Assembly (NCBI RefSeq): GCF_000224515.1
Contig: NZ_AGAF01000105.1
Span: 1-64,000 of the forward strand
DNA: 64,000 bases
Direction of reading: 5' to 3'
Origin: Desulfosporosinus sp. OT
GTDB taxonomy: Bacteria; Bacillota; Desulfitobacteriia; Desulfitobacteriales; Desulfitobacteriaceae
Below, in pieces: positions 8,153 through 18,100 of the stretch; within the stretch, counting starts at the first letter, position 1, and every line of letters begins with the position of its first letter. The notes below the pieces were generated by a model, which saw only the letters and a list, made by a program, of their open reading frames with translations, was not told the origin of the DNA and did no database searches. The translations under genes and the position numbers were made by a program.

Positions 8153-8826
8153 CAGCGCACATGAAATGTGCCAATCCTCCCAACATTTCATTCCCCGACC
8201 CCAATCTAGGGCGCAGTGTGACACGAGCGTGAAGTCTTTACGTTGGCAGAATCAGCAAACTCTGTTAAATAAAGCACCCAACTCAAAACAGACGGTGCAC
8301 ATAAAATGTGCCGTCCTCCCAACATTTCGTTCCCCGACCCCAGCCTAGGACGCAGTGTGACACGAGCGTGAAGTCTTTACGTTAGCAGAATCAGCAAACT
8401 CCGTTAAAGCGACCGACCCCAGACACGGGGCAGCGCACAAGGTCCCTTCTCGCCATCCTGCAAGAAGGTTAATACGTGCGAAGACCGTGTCTGCAAGAAG
8501 GTTAATACGTGCGAAGACCGTGTCTGCAAGAAGGGTAATCCATGCGTTTCGTGGGCTTCAGGGACACTCGGCCATCCTGCAAGAAGGCTAATTCGTGCGA
8601 AGACAGTGTCTTCGGGCCAGCGGATGTGCGCTGCCGCCAATGCGCCAAGGATGGCGCTTTTGGCACGATAGTCTCCAGTGGAGATTATCGCCGTAGGCGG
8701 GTTCTTTAAAATAATGCTATCGCCGAAGGATGCACCCCGCTCCCCAAAAACAGGAGCTTTCACGGCTAGTTTGCTCTGCGTCGTAAGACTGAGCGCTGTG
8801 ACACACAAGTCCCTCACACAAGTCCC
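8153..8826. repeat. Composite repeat region A
   Basis: Mosaic repeat between the DnaA boxes and argH. It starts with two direct copies of a unit of about 117 bp (8153-8270 and 8291-8407; shared core GCAGTGTGACACGAGCGTGA). Next comes AAGCGACCGACCCC, then an inserted tandem array (8458-8609), then a block with hairpins GCGCCA/AGGA/TGGCGC and CGATAGTCTCC/AGT/GGAGATTATCG (8666-8690). The outer blocks recur, without the array, at 27776-28262. The right end carries CACACAAGTCCCT twice and reaches into the argH stop. No protein reading is credible. Confidence 0.8.
8458..8609. repeat. 33-bp tandem array inside repeat A
   Basis: Two perfect 33-bp units (8458-8490, 8491-8523) beginning CTGCAAGAAGGTTAATACGT are followed by a degenerate unit at 8524 and a further one at 8577-8609 that ends in the palindrome GAAGACAGTGTCTTC. 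The same unit occurs inverted near 30357-30425. Units abut without spacers, so it is not a CRISPR array. Confidence 0.85.
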
Positions 8827-10193
8827 TTCATTATTTCCCAACTAACCTTGATTCCCTCAGCAACAGTTTCTGGCGAAGGACCTCCAGTGATCCTTCGAGC
8901 GCGGACGCAATGCTCAATCCCGATGGATTCAAACAGATCCTCATCAAAAATAGGGGAAAGCTCCTGATATTCACTTAAACTCAACTCTTCCAACCCAATT
9001 CCCTTTTTACTACAGTGTAATACGATCCGACCGACTAACTCATGAGCTTCACGGAAAGGTACCCCTTTCTTAGCCATATAGTCTGCAAGATCCGTTGCAT
9101 TAGTAAACCCACCTTTAGCTCCATAAGCCATCGTATCCTTGTGTACTTGCATCGTTCTCAGCATCGGTTCTACCACCAACAAAGACTTTTGAATCGTATC
9201 CACCGCATCAAAGACCTGTTCTTTGTCTTCTTGCATATCTTTGTTATAAGCGAGCGGAAGCCCTTTCATAACGGTCAAGAGTGCAACCAGATCACCATAT
9301 ACCCGTCCCGTTTTTCCTCTCACCAGTTCTGCCACATCAGGGTTTTTCTTTTGCGGCATGATACTTGACCCTGTGGAATACCCATCATCCATGGAGATAA
9401 ATTGAAATTCCCCACTGGACCAAATAACAAGTTCCTCACACAAACGGCTAAGATGCATCATTAGGATGGATGCGGCTGCTAAAAATTCCAAGGCAAAATC
9501 CCGATCACTCACCCCATCTAAGCTGTTTAAGGTCACCCCATCAAAACCCAGTTCCTGAGCCACTTTAGCACGATCAAGCGGGAACGTCGTTCCGGCCATA
9601 GCCCCTGATCCAAGCGGAGAACTATTTAAACGTTTCCGTGTATCTTTGAGTCGACCGAGATCACGCAAAAACATTTGCACATAGGCCATTAAATGATGGG
9701 CCAACGTGATCGGCTGTGCCTTTTGTAAATGCGTATATCCGGGCATCCAGGTTTCAAGATGCTCTTCCGCTAAATGAAGAAGCGTTTGCAGCAACTGTTC
9801 CACTAAATTCTTAGTTTGGTCAATCTCCTCCCTCAAATAGAGTCTTAGATCTAAGGCAACTTGGTCATTCCGGCTACGTCCCGTATGTAGTTTCTTTCCC
9901 ACTGGTCCAATTCGCTCAGTTAAAAGCTTCTCAACATTCATGTGGATATCTTCAGCACCAATCTCGAACTCCACATTTCCTGCCTGAATATCTTCTAAAA
10001 TTTCTCTAAGTCCTTCAATTAGATGTTTTGCTTCATCCTCAGAGATAACCCCAACACTACCGAGCATTCTAGCATGGGCGATACTCCCTAGGATATCTTG
10101 TTTGTACAAGCGTTGGTCGAAGCGAATTGAGGAATGAAAATCTTCCACCAATGCATCCGTAGTCTTTTCAAAACGTCCTCCCCAGAGTTTCAC
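8814..10193 (-). CDS. argH: Argininosuccinate lyase
   Basis: Last step of arginine synthesis: cleaves argininosuccinate to arginine and fumarate. The fumarase/aspartase-superfamily signature GSSIMPQKKNPD is clear, as are HTGRSRNDQV and TYLQ-type substrate contacts (PGYTHLQKAQP). I placed the start at GTG 10193, nine bases after AAGGA, giving MKLWGGRFEK and 459 residues; an ATG six codons upstream is in frame but has no ribosome site. The argG terminator lies in the 215-bp gap upstream, so argH depends on read-through or its own promoter. Its stop codon lies inside the edge of repeat A. Confidence 0.95.
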   Translation of the reverse strand: MKLWGGRFEKTTDALVEDFHSSIRFDQRLYKQDILGSIAHARMLGSVGVISEDEAKHLIEGLREILEDIQAGNVEFEIGAEDIHMNVEKLLTERIGPVGKKLHTGRSRNDQVALDLRLYLREEIDQTKNLVEQLLQTLLHLAEEHLETWMPGYTHLQKAQPITLAHHLMAYVQMFLRDLGRLKDTRKRLNSSPLGSGAMAGTTFPLDRAKVAQELGFDGVTLNSLDGVSDRDFALEFLAAASILMMHLSRLCEELVIWSSGEFQFISMDDGYSTGSSIMPQKKNPDVAELVRGKTGRVYGDLVALLTVMKGLPLAYNKDMQEDKEQVFDAVDTIQKSLLVVEPMLRTMQVHKDTMAYGAKGGFTNATDLADYMAKKGVPFREAHELVGRIVLHCSKKGIGLEELSLSEYQELSPIFDEDLFESIGIEHCVRARRITGGPSPETVAEGIKVSWEIMKGLV

Positions 10194-10374
10194 GTTGCAT
10201 CTTCCTTTCATTCGTTGCTTTTTGTATCTTTGTACGTCTTCTCTATCTTTTATACCTTTAATTCAGCTAACTGTCTAGGCGAAACAGGGGGACGGATCTC
10301 TTATCTGAACTTATTCCGTAGAAGCGATTCAAAATTGCCCCTGCAAAGTTATGCATTCTGACTATATAAAAGAA

Positions 10375-10393
10375 AGCGCCGGATACCGGCGCT
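10375..10393 (-). terminator. Terminator after argG
   Basis: On the minus strand GCGCCGG-TAT-CCGGCGC is followed by TTTCTTTT, a compact intrinsic terminator 16 bp past the argG stop and before argH. Confidence 0.8.
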
Positions 10394-10408
10394 GGCTAAT
10401 CTTCGCTC

Positions 10409-11617
10409 TTATTTACGCAACCCTGACTGTTTCTCCATTAAAGCTCTTACTTTTAATGGTAAACCAAAGAGATTAATAAATCCGCCCGCATCCTTTTGAT
10501 CATATACGCCGTCTTCACCGAACGTTGCGAACGCTTCATTATAGAGCGAATAGGGGGATTTTACACCCGCTAATGTACAATTACCTTTGTATAATTTCAC
10601 TCGTACCGTACCTGTAACGTTTTTCTGGGTCACATCGACAAAGGCATCTAAAGCTTCACGAAGCGGGGAATACCATACTCCATCATAAACAATTTCCGCA
10701 TACTTTAAGGCTATTTGTTCTTTGTAATGGAGCGTAAGACGATCCAGTGTAAGATGTTCTAAAGCCTGATGAGCCATATAAAGAATTGTTCCGCCCGGTG
10801 TCTCATACACGCCACGCGATTTCATCCCAACGAGGCGGTTTTCTACCATATCGACAATTCCGATCCCGTTTTTTCCACCCATTTCGTTGAGGGTTTCCAA
10901 TAAAGCGACAGGAGCGATCGTCTTACCATCTAAAGTTGTGGGCACCCCTTGTTCAAACCCAAGTTCGAGGTAAGTCGCCTCATCGGGCGCATCCTCTGGG
11001 GAAACACCCAGTAAATAAAGGTCACGAATCGGTTCATTCCACGGATCTTCCAAGTCCCCACCCTCATGGCTTAAATGCCATAGGTTGCGATCCATGCTAT
11101 AAGGACGATCTTTGGTCACTGGGACAGGAATTCCACGTGCTTCAGCATAGTCGATGCAATCTTCTCGGGACTTGAGATCCCAAATCCGCCAGGGAGCAAT
11201 AATCTCCAAATCGGGATTAAGTGCTTTAACACTCACTTCAAAGCGAACCTGGTCATTTCCTTTGCCCGTTGCGCCATGAGCTATCGCAACGGCACCTTCC
11301 TGCTCAGCAATTTCCACTAAACGACGAGCAATCAGAGGACGGGCAAAGGAAGTCCCTAAAAGATACTTTCCTTCATAAACTGCTCCGGCCTTTAAAGTCG
11401 GAAAGATAAACTTCGTGATAAATTCTTCTCTCAGATCTTCGATATACAGTTTGCTTGCCCCACTTTTGGTAGCCTTTTCCTGAAGGGGAGCCAACTCTTC
11501 CCCTTGCCCGAGATCTGCTGCCATGGCAATTACGTCATACCCATAAGTTTCCTTAAGCCAGGGAATAATAATAGAAGTATCCAACCCACCGGAATAGGCC
11601 AAAACGACTTTTTTCAT
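10409..11617 (-). CDS. argG: Argininosuccinate synthase
   Basis: Joins citrulline and aspartate with ATP to give argininosuccinate. The N-terminal PP-loop YSGGLDTS (S9-S15) and the downstream [13 protein letters not shown] and [11 protein letters not shown] substrate motifs are intact. Its 402 residues are the usual length. It starts with ATG after GGGAGATCGGACA. It lies between argF and argH, all transcribed leftward, with its own predicted promoter and terminator. Confidence 0.97.
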   Translation of the reverse strand: MKKVVLAYSGGLDTSIIIPWLKETYGYDVIAMAADLGQGEELAPLQEKATKSGASKLYIEDLREEFITKFIFPTLKAGAVYEGKYLLGTSFARPLIARRLVEIAEQEGAVAIAHGATGKGNDQVRFEVSVKALNPDLEIIAPWRIWDLKSREDCIDYAEARGIPVPVTKDRPYSMDRNLWHLSHEGGDLEDPWNEPIRDLYLLGVSPEDAPDEATYLELGFEQGVPTTLDGKTIAPVALLETLNEMGGKNGIGIVDMVENRLVGMKSRGVYETPGGTILYMAHQALEHLTLDRLTLHYKEQIALKYAEIVYDGVWYSPLREALDAFVDVTQKNVTGTVRVKLYKGNCTLAGVKSPYSLYNEAFATFGEDGVYDQKDAGGFINLFGLPLKVRALMEKQSGLRK

Positions 11618-11668
11618 TGTCCGATCTCCCTTTTTTCCTTGTATTAATATCGTCGTGTTAATCTACTG

Positions 11669-11674
11669 ATTATA
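11669..11674 (-). promoter_or_regulatory. -10 element of the argG promoter
   Basis: TATAAT on the minus strand about 52 bases upstream of argG; the -35 is poor. A partial ARG-box half-site (TGTATTAATATCGT, 11640-11653) lies just downstream in the leader. There is no second box at the usual spacing, so arginine control here is less certain than at argF. Confidence 0.4.
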
Positions 11675-11767
11675 GTACACATTTAACCTAAAAACTATTT
11701 GTTTTGACTCAAATCCTTCGATTTAAGAGGCATGCAAGTTGGAAATGATCCTTGACTTGCCTTCTGC

Positions 11768-12712
11768 CTAGATCACTAACGCCATAATCGCTTTCTGAGC
11801 ATGCAGACGATTTTCTGCTTCATCAAATACTACAGATTGGGGCCCTTCAATTACTTCATCTGTAATTTCCTCTCCCCGATGAGCTGGAAGGCAATGCATA
11901 ACGATGGCGGATTGGTCCGCTCGTTTCATTACATCTGAATTAATCTGATACCCTTCAAAAGCCGTCATACGCACTTTTGCCTCTTCTTCTTGACCCATGC
12001 TGGCCCAAACATCCGTATAAAGCACATCTGCACCTTTAACAGCTTCTAAAGGATCATCAATCACTTCTACAGAACCGCCGTTTTCTTTGGCGTCCGCCTG
12101 GGCCAAGGCAACAACCGATGGATCCGGCTTGTACCCCTGAGGAGAAGCAATAACTACATTCAATCCCATCTTCGCTCCGCCAAACAGCAGCGAATGAGCC
12201 ATGTTGTTACCATCTCCAATGTAGGCTAGCTTCAAGCCCGCTAAGCGACCTTTATACTCCTGAATGGTCATGAGATCTGCCAGAACCTGACAGGGATGAA
12301 GTAAGTCAGTCAATCCATTGATAATCGGAATCGTAGCAAACTTCGCCAAATCTAAGACTTCTTGATGACTAAAGGTCCGTATCATAATTCCATCGACCAT
12401 TCGAGAAAGAGTACGCGCCGTGTCAGCAATCGTTTCTCCTCTTCCCAATTGGATATCCCGTCCGCTAAGAAAGAGCGCATGCCCTCCGAGTTGGTACATT
12501 CCTACCTCGAAGGAAACCCGGGTCCGTGTAGAGGACTTCGTAAAAATCATCCCCAAGGTCTTACCTTGAAGAATTGTATGGGGCCGTCCGGCTTTTTGTT
12601 CTGCTTTAATTTCTCTAGCTACATCTAAAATGCAACTTAATTCATCTTGAGAAAAATCATGAAGCGATATAAAGTCCCGTCCTTTGAATATTGATCGCTC
12701 TATTGTTTTCAT
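11768..12712 (-). CDS. argF: Ornithine carbamoyltransferase, anabolic
   Basis: Makes citrulline from ornithine and carbamoyl phosphate. The carbamoyl-phosphate motif S61-T-R-T-R65, the HPCQVLADL motif and the ornithine-binding HCLPAHRGEEI motif are all present, and 314 residues is normal. The paired ARG boxes upstream and its place before argG support a biosynthetic rather than catabolic role. The carbamoyl phosphate would come from carAB, 2.4 kb upstream. Confidence 0.96.
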   Translation of the reverse strand: MKTIERSIFKGRDFISLHDFSQDELSCILDVAREIKAEQKAGRPHTILQGKTLGMIFTKSSTRTRVSFEVGMYQLGGHALFLSGRDIQLGRGETIADTARTLSRMVDGIMIRTFSHQEVLDLAKFATIPIINGLTDLLHPCQVLADLMTIQEYKGRLAGLKLAYIGDGNNMAHSLLFGGAKMGLNVVIASPQGYKPDPSVVALAQADAKENGGSVEVIDDPLEAVKGADVLYTDVWASMGQEEEAKVRMTAFEGYQINSDVMKRADQSAIVMHCLPAHRGEEITDEVIEGPQSVVFDEAENRLHAQKAIMALVI

Positions 12713-12731
12713 GTGTCACCCATCCCTTCGT

Positions 12732-12769
12732 TATGAATTATTATACTTTTTTATGTATAATAATACAAT
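12732..12769 (-). promoter_or_regulatory. argF promoter with two tandem ARG boxes
   Basis: On the minus strand the -35 is TTGTAT (12763-12768) and the -10 TATAAT (12740-12745) with a 17-bp spacer. Two 18-bp ARG boxes cover them: TATGAATTATTATACTTT (12732-12749) and TATGTATAATAATACAAT (12752-12769), two bases apart. Against TNTGNATWWWWATNCANA the second box misses only the last base. This is the expected layout for arginine-dependent ArgR/AhrC repression. Confidence 0.85.
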
Positions 12770-13165
12770 ACTTAAAATCACTTTTTTCACATGGTTAGGA
12801 TTATACCATAACCAAATTCCATAAAATTCCGATACCTCTGTGAGCTAGTACATACAGTTATATTTCTTGAATCTTACTTAGTATACAATGCTGCAAAAGT
12901 ACCTTCAAGGCATAAGCTTCAAGAATCTGTCAAGTTATGAGATGAAAGCAGATCTAAAATCTGGTATAATATAAGAATTAAGGAAAGTTCGATCCATAAC
13001 CCTTGATTTGACACCCACAGTCACACTCATAATTACTTTATTCAAACAAGTCTTTACCTCGATTGAGGGATAGCATTCTTTCACAACCAACAGTTTCAGC
13101 GAAACCAAAAACCAGAACCATTCAGACTTCCTGGTTTCTTACAGTAGAATAATGGGAGTTATTTT
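12770..13165. other. Intergenic region between argF and the Uma2 remnant
   Basis: AT-rich with no gene. A near-palindrome sits at 12796-12816 (GGTTAGGATTATACC..). A plus-strand extended -10 TGGTATAAT (12962-12970) could have driven the pseudogene that follows. Confidence 0.4.
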
Positions 13166-13641
13166 ATGCCGTTATCACAAGGTGAGGGAGAAGAATATTC
13201 ATACTCTTATCTCACTTGGCAGGAAGATGAAAGCTGGGAGATTCCCTTTCAGATAAACCCTGCAAAGTCTATCCTGCGCTATTTTGTGTAAGATTAACGA
13301 TGGATGATGAAAAAGAAAATGAGAATACTAAAAGAGTCGTTGAGCCGGATATTACTATTGTATGCGATAATCTAAACTTGACGAAAAGGGCTGTAATGGT
13401 GCTCCTGATATGATCAGTTTGAAATCTTATCGCCATTTTCTCAATTAAAATGGACCGATTCATAAAGTTCAATAGTTATGAAAAAGCAGGCGTTAGAGAA
13501 TATTGGATTGTTGAACCCGAGGGAAAACTGGTAAGTGTCTTTGTACTCCAAAATGATCGAAGATATGGTCGCCCAGAGATATATACCGAGGATGACAAGA
13601 TAAGAGGCTCTATTCTTACTGATCTTATTGTTTTGATTTGA
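13166..13641 (+). pseudogene. Degenerate Uma2-family endonuclease-fold gene
   Basis: Pieces of a Uma2 (DUF820) protein appear in order but in different frames. The N-terminus from ATG 13166 reads MPLSQGEGEEYSYSYLTWQE and stops at TAA near 13291. Next come RVVEPDITIVCDNLNL and, in another frame, DEKGCNGAPDMIS. The C-terminal piece from 13450 reads RFIKFNSYEKAGVREYWIVE and runs to the stop at 13641. These match the family's opening, PDI-V-CD core and AGVREYWIVDPE hallmark, but frameshifts and a missing segment destroy the gene. The family is abundant in multicellular and mobile-rich bacteria; its function is poorly known. Confidence 0.8.
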
Positions 13642-13676
13642 AACCAGTATCTGAAGGTATTTAGGGAGGAATGCAC

Positions 13677-14855
13677 ATGACCTTGACCTGGTCCGAACGT
13701 ATTAAATTGGCTTGGACAACATTTAAGAGAGAAGCTCTCCCCTTGTATGGCTGGTCCTTCATTTTCTTAGGCATTGGTGTTGTTTTAATAGTTGCCACGG
13801 TTATGGGTGTTATAGCCCAATTGCGCCAATTTGGCTGGGCTATTCCTCATAGCAATGGTAGCTCATTTTCATCTGGGATGCCTGTCCCCGGGATACCTCC
13901 AACCCCAGATTTAAGTCCCTTTGTTGGCCCGTTCGGATCATCAAATCTAGGTCCCTTTAACTTCTTCGGCGGGCCATTGAGTAGTTTACCCAATCTTCTA
14001 TCGGCTGCTGAAAGCGTAGCCGGAATTTTTTTGTTGATACTTATTGTCGGTTGGTTATTCGGATCCGCTTTTTATACTGGACTATTCAACTTGACCGCTA
14101 AGGCCTATAGAGAAAAGGTAACTTTCAAAGATTTTAAGTTTAAAGGTTTTTTCCGTATCCTTGGCTGGCAAGGTTTTCTTCTTCTGATCAAGCTGCTCCT
14201 CTTAATCATTGGGCTGTTTGGCGCCTATACCATGAGCCACTCTCACTACACGCTCGTGGCTTTCTTAATTGTTTACGGGCTTTTTATTACTGCTATCGGC
14301 TTATATGCATTACCCTGGCTTATCACATCTACCATATACCTTTTAGCCCACAGCAACGAAGGATTTTGGGATGCACTTAGAGGCAGTTGGAGATTCTTCC
14401 AGAGGCACCTGGGGATACTTTGGGGATACATTGGAACCGTTATTCTGATTGAAATAGCACTGCAAATTCTTGGCCGAATTTCACACGCCCTCACAGGAAT
14501 AGCCTCCCTAGTAGTCAGCCCCTTTATTGCCGTCTTAGCAATTGTTTGGGTACTGTCAATTGAAGATGATGACCGTAGAGATGATGTAGAACCGCAACTC
14601 TATTCAACCGCTTATTCGACCGTACCTTACCAAGAGGCACAAGTAACACAAGAAACAATAATTACTCCACCGTCCTCTGAATCATTAGCCATAGATTCCC
14701 CCTCTCCCCAACCCAAGATTGACTTACATAAGTCAGAACCAGAGCCTTTGCCTCCTGCTGCTCCCTCCCCTGAAGATTCACCCCGATATTGTCCTTCTTG
14801 TGGAAGGGCTAATACGGGTACAGCCTATTGCCCACAATGTGGGACAAAGCTCTAA
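13677..14855 (+). CDS. Multi-pass membrane protein with C-terminal zinc ribbon
   Basis: I do not recognise a named family. The 392-residue protein has a short basic N-terminus and hydrophobic segments near residues 22-48, 115-140, 160-185, 195-225 and 245-290. A Gly/Pro/Ser-rich loop separates the first two. A Pro/Glu-rich linker leads to a C-terminal zinc ribbon, CPSCGRANTGTAYCPQCG. The layout resembles DUF4013-like membrane proteins with an added ribbon. I chose the ATG at 13677, seven bases after GGGAGG; the ATG at 13671 is too close. It is monocistronic with its own terminator, sitting between two arginine blocks on the opposite strand, and its role is unknown. Confidence 0.8.
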   Translation: MTLTWSERIKLAWTTFKREALPLYGWSFIFLGIGVVLIVATVMGVIAQLRQFGWAIPHSNGSSFSSGMPVPGIPPTPDLSPFVGPFGSSNLGPFNFFGGPLSSLPNLLSAAESVAGIFLLILIVGWLFGSAFYTGLFNLTAKAYREKVTFKDFKFKGFFRILGWQGFLLLIKLLLLIIGLFGAYTMSHSHYTLVAFLIVYGLFITAIGLYALPWLITSTIYLLAHSNEGFWDALRGSWRFFQRHLGILWGYIGTVILIEIALQILGRISHALTGIASLVVSPFIAVLAIVWVLSIEDDDRRDDVEPQLYSTAYSTVPYQEAQVTQETIITPPSSESLAIDSPSPQPKIDLHKSEPEPLPPAAPSPEDSPRYCPSCGRANTGTAYCPQCGTKL

Positions 14856-14865
14856 CCTGATCAAT

Positions 14866-14904
14866 AAAACTCCTGCTCGACAAATCGTCCAGCAGGAGTT
14901 TTTT
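14866..14904 (+). terminator. Terminator after the zinc-ribbon membrane gene
   Basis: Stem AAAACTCCTGCT/AGCAGGAGTTTT with a 13-base loop and a run of T residues, 10 bp past the stop codon. Confidence 0.9.
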
Positions 14905-14960
14905 CTACAATAATTAGCGCCCAGTCTTTTCATCCCAAGCAAATGGGAGTTTCTTAGCGT

Positions 14961-15112
14961 GTGTTAATCACGATAGTCTCCAGTGGAGACTACGCAGAAG
15001 TCGCTAATCTCTAGAGTATACCTATCGGCGTAGGATGACTATCACTGAAGCCGCATCCTACAATAAACACTATCGACGATGTAGGATGCTAGAGAGACTT
15101 CCGCCCTACAAA
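14961..15112. repeat. Repeat fragment C
   Basis: Shares the hairpin CGATAGTCTCC/AGT/GGAGA (from 14971) with repeat regions A and B, and the phrase ATCGGCGTAGGATG with their ATCGCCGTAGG. It also holds a perfect 10-bp inverted repeat GCATCCTACA/TGTAGGATGC (15053-15062, 15080-15089). It lies just downstream of carB. No gene is seen between 14905 and 15117. Confidence 0.65.
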
Positions 15113-15117
15113 CTCCT

Positions 15118-18100
15118 CTACAGCTCCAAATACTCCTGCAACGAAAGAACCTGAGGAGTGGTTTGGCTCCGTATCTCTTGTAACGCTCGGACAACCGCTT
15201 TCGCGGTATCCATTGACGTAAAGCAGGGAACCTTGTGTTCTGCTGCTAGCCTTCTCAATAAATAACCTGTAACTTCAGGGGTTTTGCCTTTAGTAGGCGT
15301 ACTAAGTATAAAGGCAAATTCTCGATGCCGAACAGCTTCTCGAAGAGCTTCGCTGGACTCACTAACCTCTTCAACTTTCACCCCGCACAAGGCTAGGGCC
15401 TTGGCTGTGTCGCCTGTCCCTTTGACGCCAAACCCCAGCTGAGCTAGTTGTCGAGCTAAGGTAATCGCCTCTGGGCGGTCCTTTTCACCTACCGACACCA
15501 AAATGTTTCCCTCGTTCGGAAGTGGAATATGGGAGGCAGCAAAGGCTTTCGCCAAAGCGTGCCCGAATTGAGTGTCCATCCCTAAGACCTCACCGGTCGA
15601 TTTCATTTCAGGTCCCAGCGATGTTTCGACTTTGGTCAACTTTTCAAAGGAAAAAACCGGAGCTTTAACTACGACAAACGGTACCTCAGGTGCAAGGCCC
15701 CGCGTATAACCCAAATCTTTCAAGGTTTTCCCAAGGGATACTTGAACCGCCAGGTTAACTAAGGGAATCCCCGTGACTTTGGAAAGAATCGGCACTGTGC
15801 GACTTGCCCTTGGGTTCACTTCAAGCACATACACCTTGCCTCGAACGACTACAAATTGGATATTGATAAGTCCTTTGATGCCGCTTCCTTCGGCAATACG
15901 ACAGGTGAAATCTTGAATCTGATCGATTTCAGCTGGTGTTAAACTTTGCGGCGGATATACCGCCAAGCTATCCCCCGAGTGGACTCCCGCCCGCTCAATA
16001 TGCTCCATAATACCCGCTATCACAGTGGTTTCTCCGTCTGAGACGGCATCGATTTCAACTTCTTTACCTTCCAGGTACCTATCCACCAAAATCGGATGTT
16101 CAGGGGATAAGTGGATCGCCCGCCTCAAATAGTCTTCCAGCTCATTAATATTCTCCACCACTTGCATAGCACGTCCTCCGATAACGTAAGAAGGGCGAAC
16201 GATAACCGGAAATTCGAGTTCCTCTGCAACTCTTTGAGCCTGCTCTACAGCTGTAACGCTTCGCCCTTCGGATTGAGGAATTCCTAAATGGCTTAACAGC
16301 TGAGCAAAACGTTCCCGATCCTCTGCCATATCGATCGCGTCGACTTGGGTACCTAAAATTCGAACTCCGGCACGATTCAGTGGCCCTGCCAAATTAATAG
16401 CCGTTTGTCCTCCAAATTGAACCAATACTCCATCAGCCTTCTCTTTATTCAACACATGAAGCACATCTTCCAACGTCAAAGGCTCAAAATACAATTTGTC
16501 TGCTGTATCAAAATCCGTCGATACCGTTTCTGGGTTATTATTGACCATAATAGATTCTACACCTGCTTCTTGCAAAGCCGTAAGGGCATGGACGGAGCAA
16601 TAGTCAAATTCGATCCCTTGCCCGATACGGATAGGTCCGGAACCTAAGACAACGACTTTAGAACCGGTGCCAGTCAACACCTCATCCTCTTCTTCATAGC
16701 TAGAATAGTAATAAGGCGTTGAAGAGGCAAACTCTGCTGCACATGTATCCACGGTCTTATAAACCGGAATAATCCCATCAGCAAAGCGCATCTTACGAAC
16801 CATTTCTTCCGAGCGCCCCGTAAGTTTGGCAATAGCTAAGTCTGAGAATCCTTGGACTTTAGCGAAATGCAATAACTCAGTCGTCAACGACTCATTTTGC
16901 AACCGCTGTTCAAGTAGAACCAAGTCTTTGATTTTAAATAGGTAAAAGGGGTCTATCTGCGTGAGCATTTGTACTTCGATAATTGTCCAATCCCGGCGGA
17001 ACGCTTCAGCGATTGCAAAAAAACGTTCATGATCCGTGATGGACAGCTTGTCTTCGATCTCCATCTCGGTCCAGCCTCCAGAGGCTGCAATTCGAAGACC
17101 TACACTGCCAATCTCTAAAGAACGCGCGGCTTTAAGCAGCGCCGCTTCTAAGGTTCGTTCCATGGCCATCACCTCTCCGGTCGCTTTCATTTGCGTACCG
17201 AGACGATGATCTGCGGCTGGAAACTTATCGAAAGGCCAACGAGGGAACTTGACAACCACATAGTCAAGGGCAGGCTCAAAACAAGCGCTGGTATTTCCGG
17301 TAACCGGGTTTGTCAACTCTGGAAGGGTAAATCCTACGGACAGAAGTGCCGCCATTTTGGCAATTGGATATCCGGTCGCTTTCGAAGCGAGCGCACTTGA
17401 GCGGCTTACTCGAGGATTGACTTCAATCACAACATATTCCCGGCTCACTGGATTTAAAGCAAATTGAACATTACAGCCACCGTTAACCCCCAAGGCTCGA
17501 ATAATCTTTAAGGATGACGCCCTAAGCATCTGATATTCAACATCGCTTAACGTTTGTGACGGGGCAACGACGATACTATCCCCAGTGTGAATTCCCACGG
17601 GGTCAATATTTTCCATGTTGCAAATCGTAATACAGTTATCAGCGGCATCCCGCATGACTTCATACTCAATTTCCTTCCAACCTGCCACACTTCGCTCCAC
17701 GAGGCATTGTCCAATCGGACTGGCCTGCAACCCTCTTGGTAAAATTTCTTCTAAGTTTTTGGTGTTTTTTACAATTCCTCCGCCCGTCCCTCCAAGAGTG
17801 TAAGCTGGGCGAATAATTAACGGAAATCCCTGTTTTTCGGCGAAGAGCGCCCCCTCTTCCAATGTTGTCACAATGATACTCTCGGCTACAGGTTCTCCGA
17901 GTGAAAGCATCGTTTCTTTAAACGCATCGCGATCTTCTGCTTTGTAAATCGTTTCAGCATCACAGCCAATGAGATCCACGTCATAACGCTTTAAGACCCC
18001 ACTATGGACGAGTTCCATAGCCAGATTAAGTCCTGTTTGCCCACCTAGAGTGGGTAACAGAGCATCTGGGCGTTCTTTGCTGATAATCCTCTCTAAATAC

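Noticed and set aside
8458..8609. CRISPR-like array
   Set aside because: Units abut without spacers, only two are perfect, and no cas genes are present.
8404..8841. Open frame of 145 codons on the minus strand
   Set aside because: It is made entirely of repeat A, including the 33-bp array in frame (repeated FLQTRSSHVLT), and overlaps the end of argH. No protein family is suggested.
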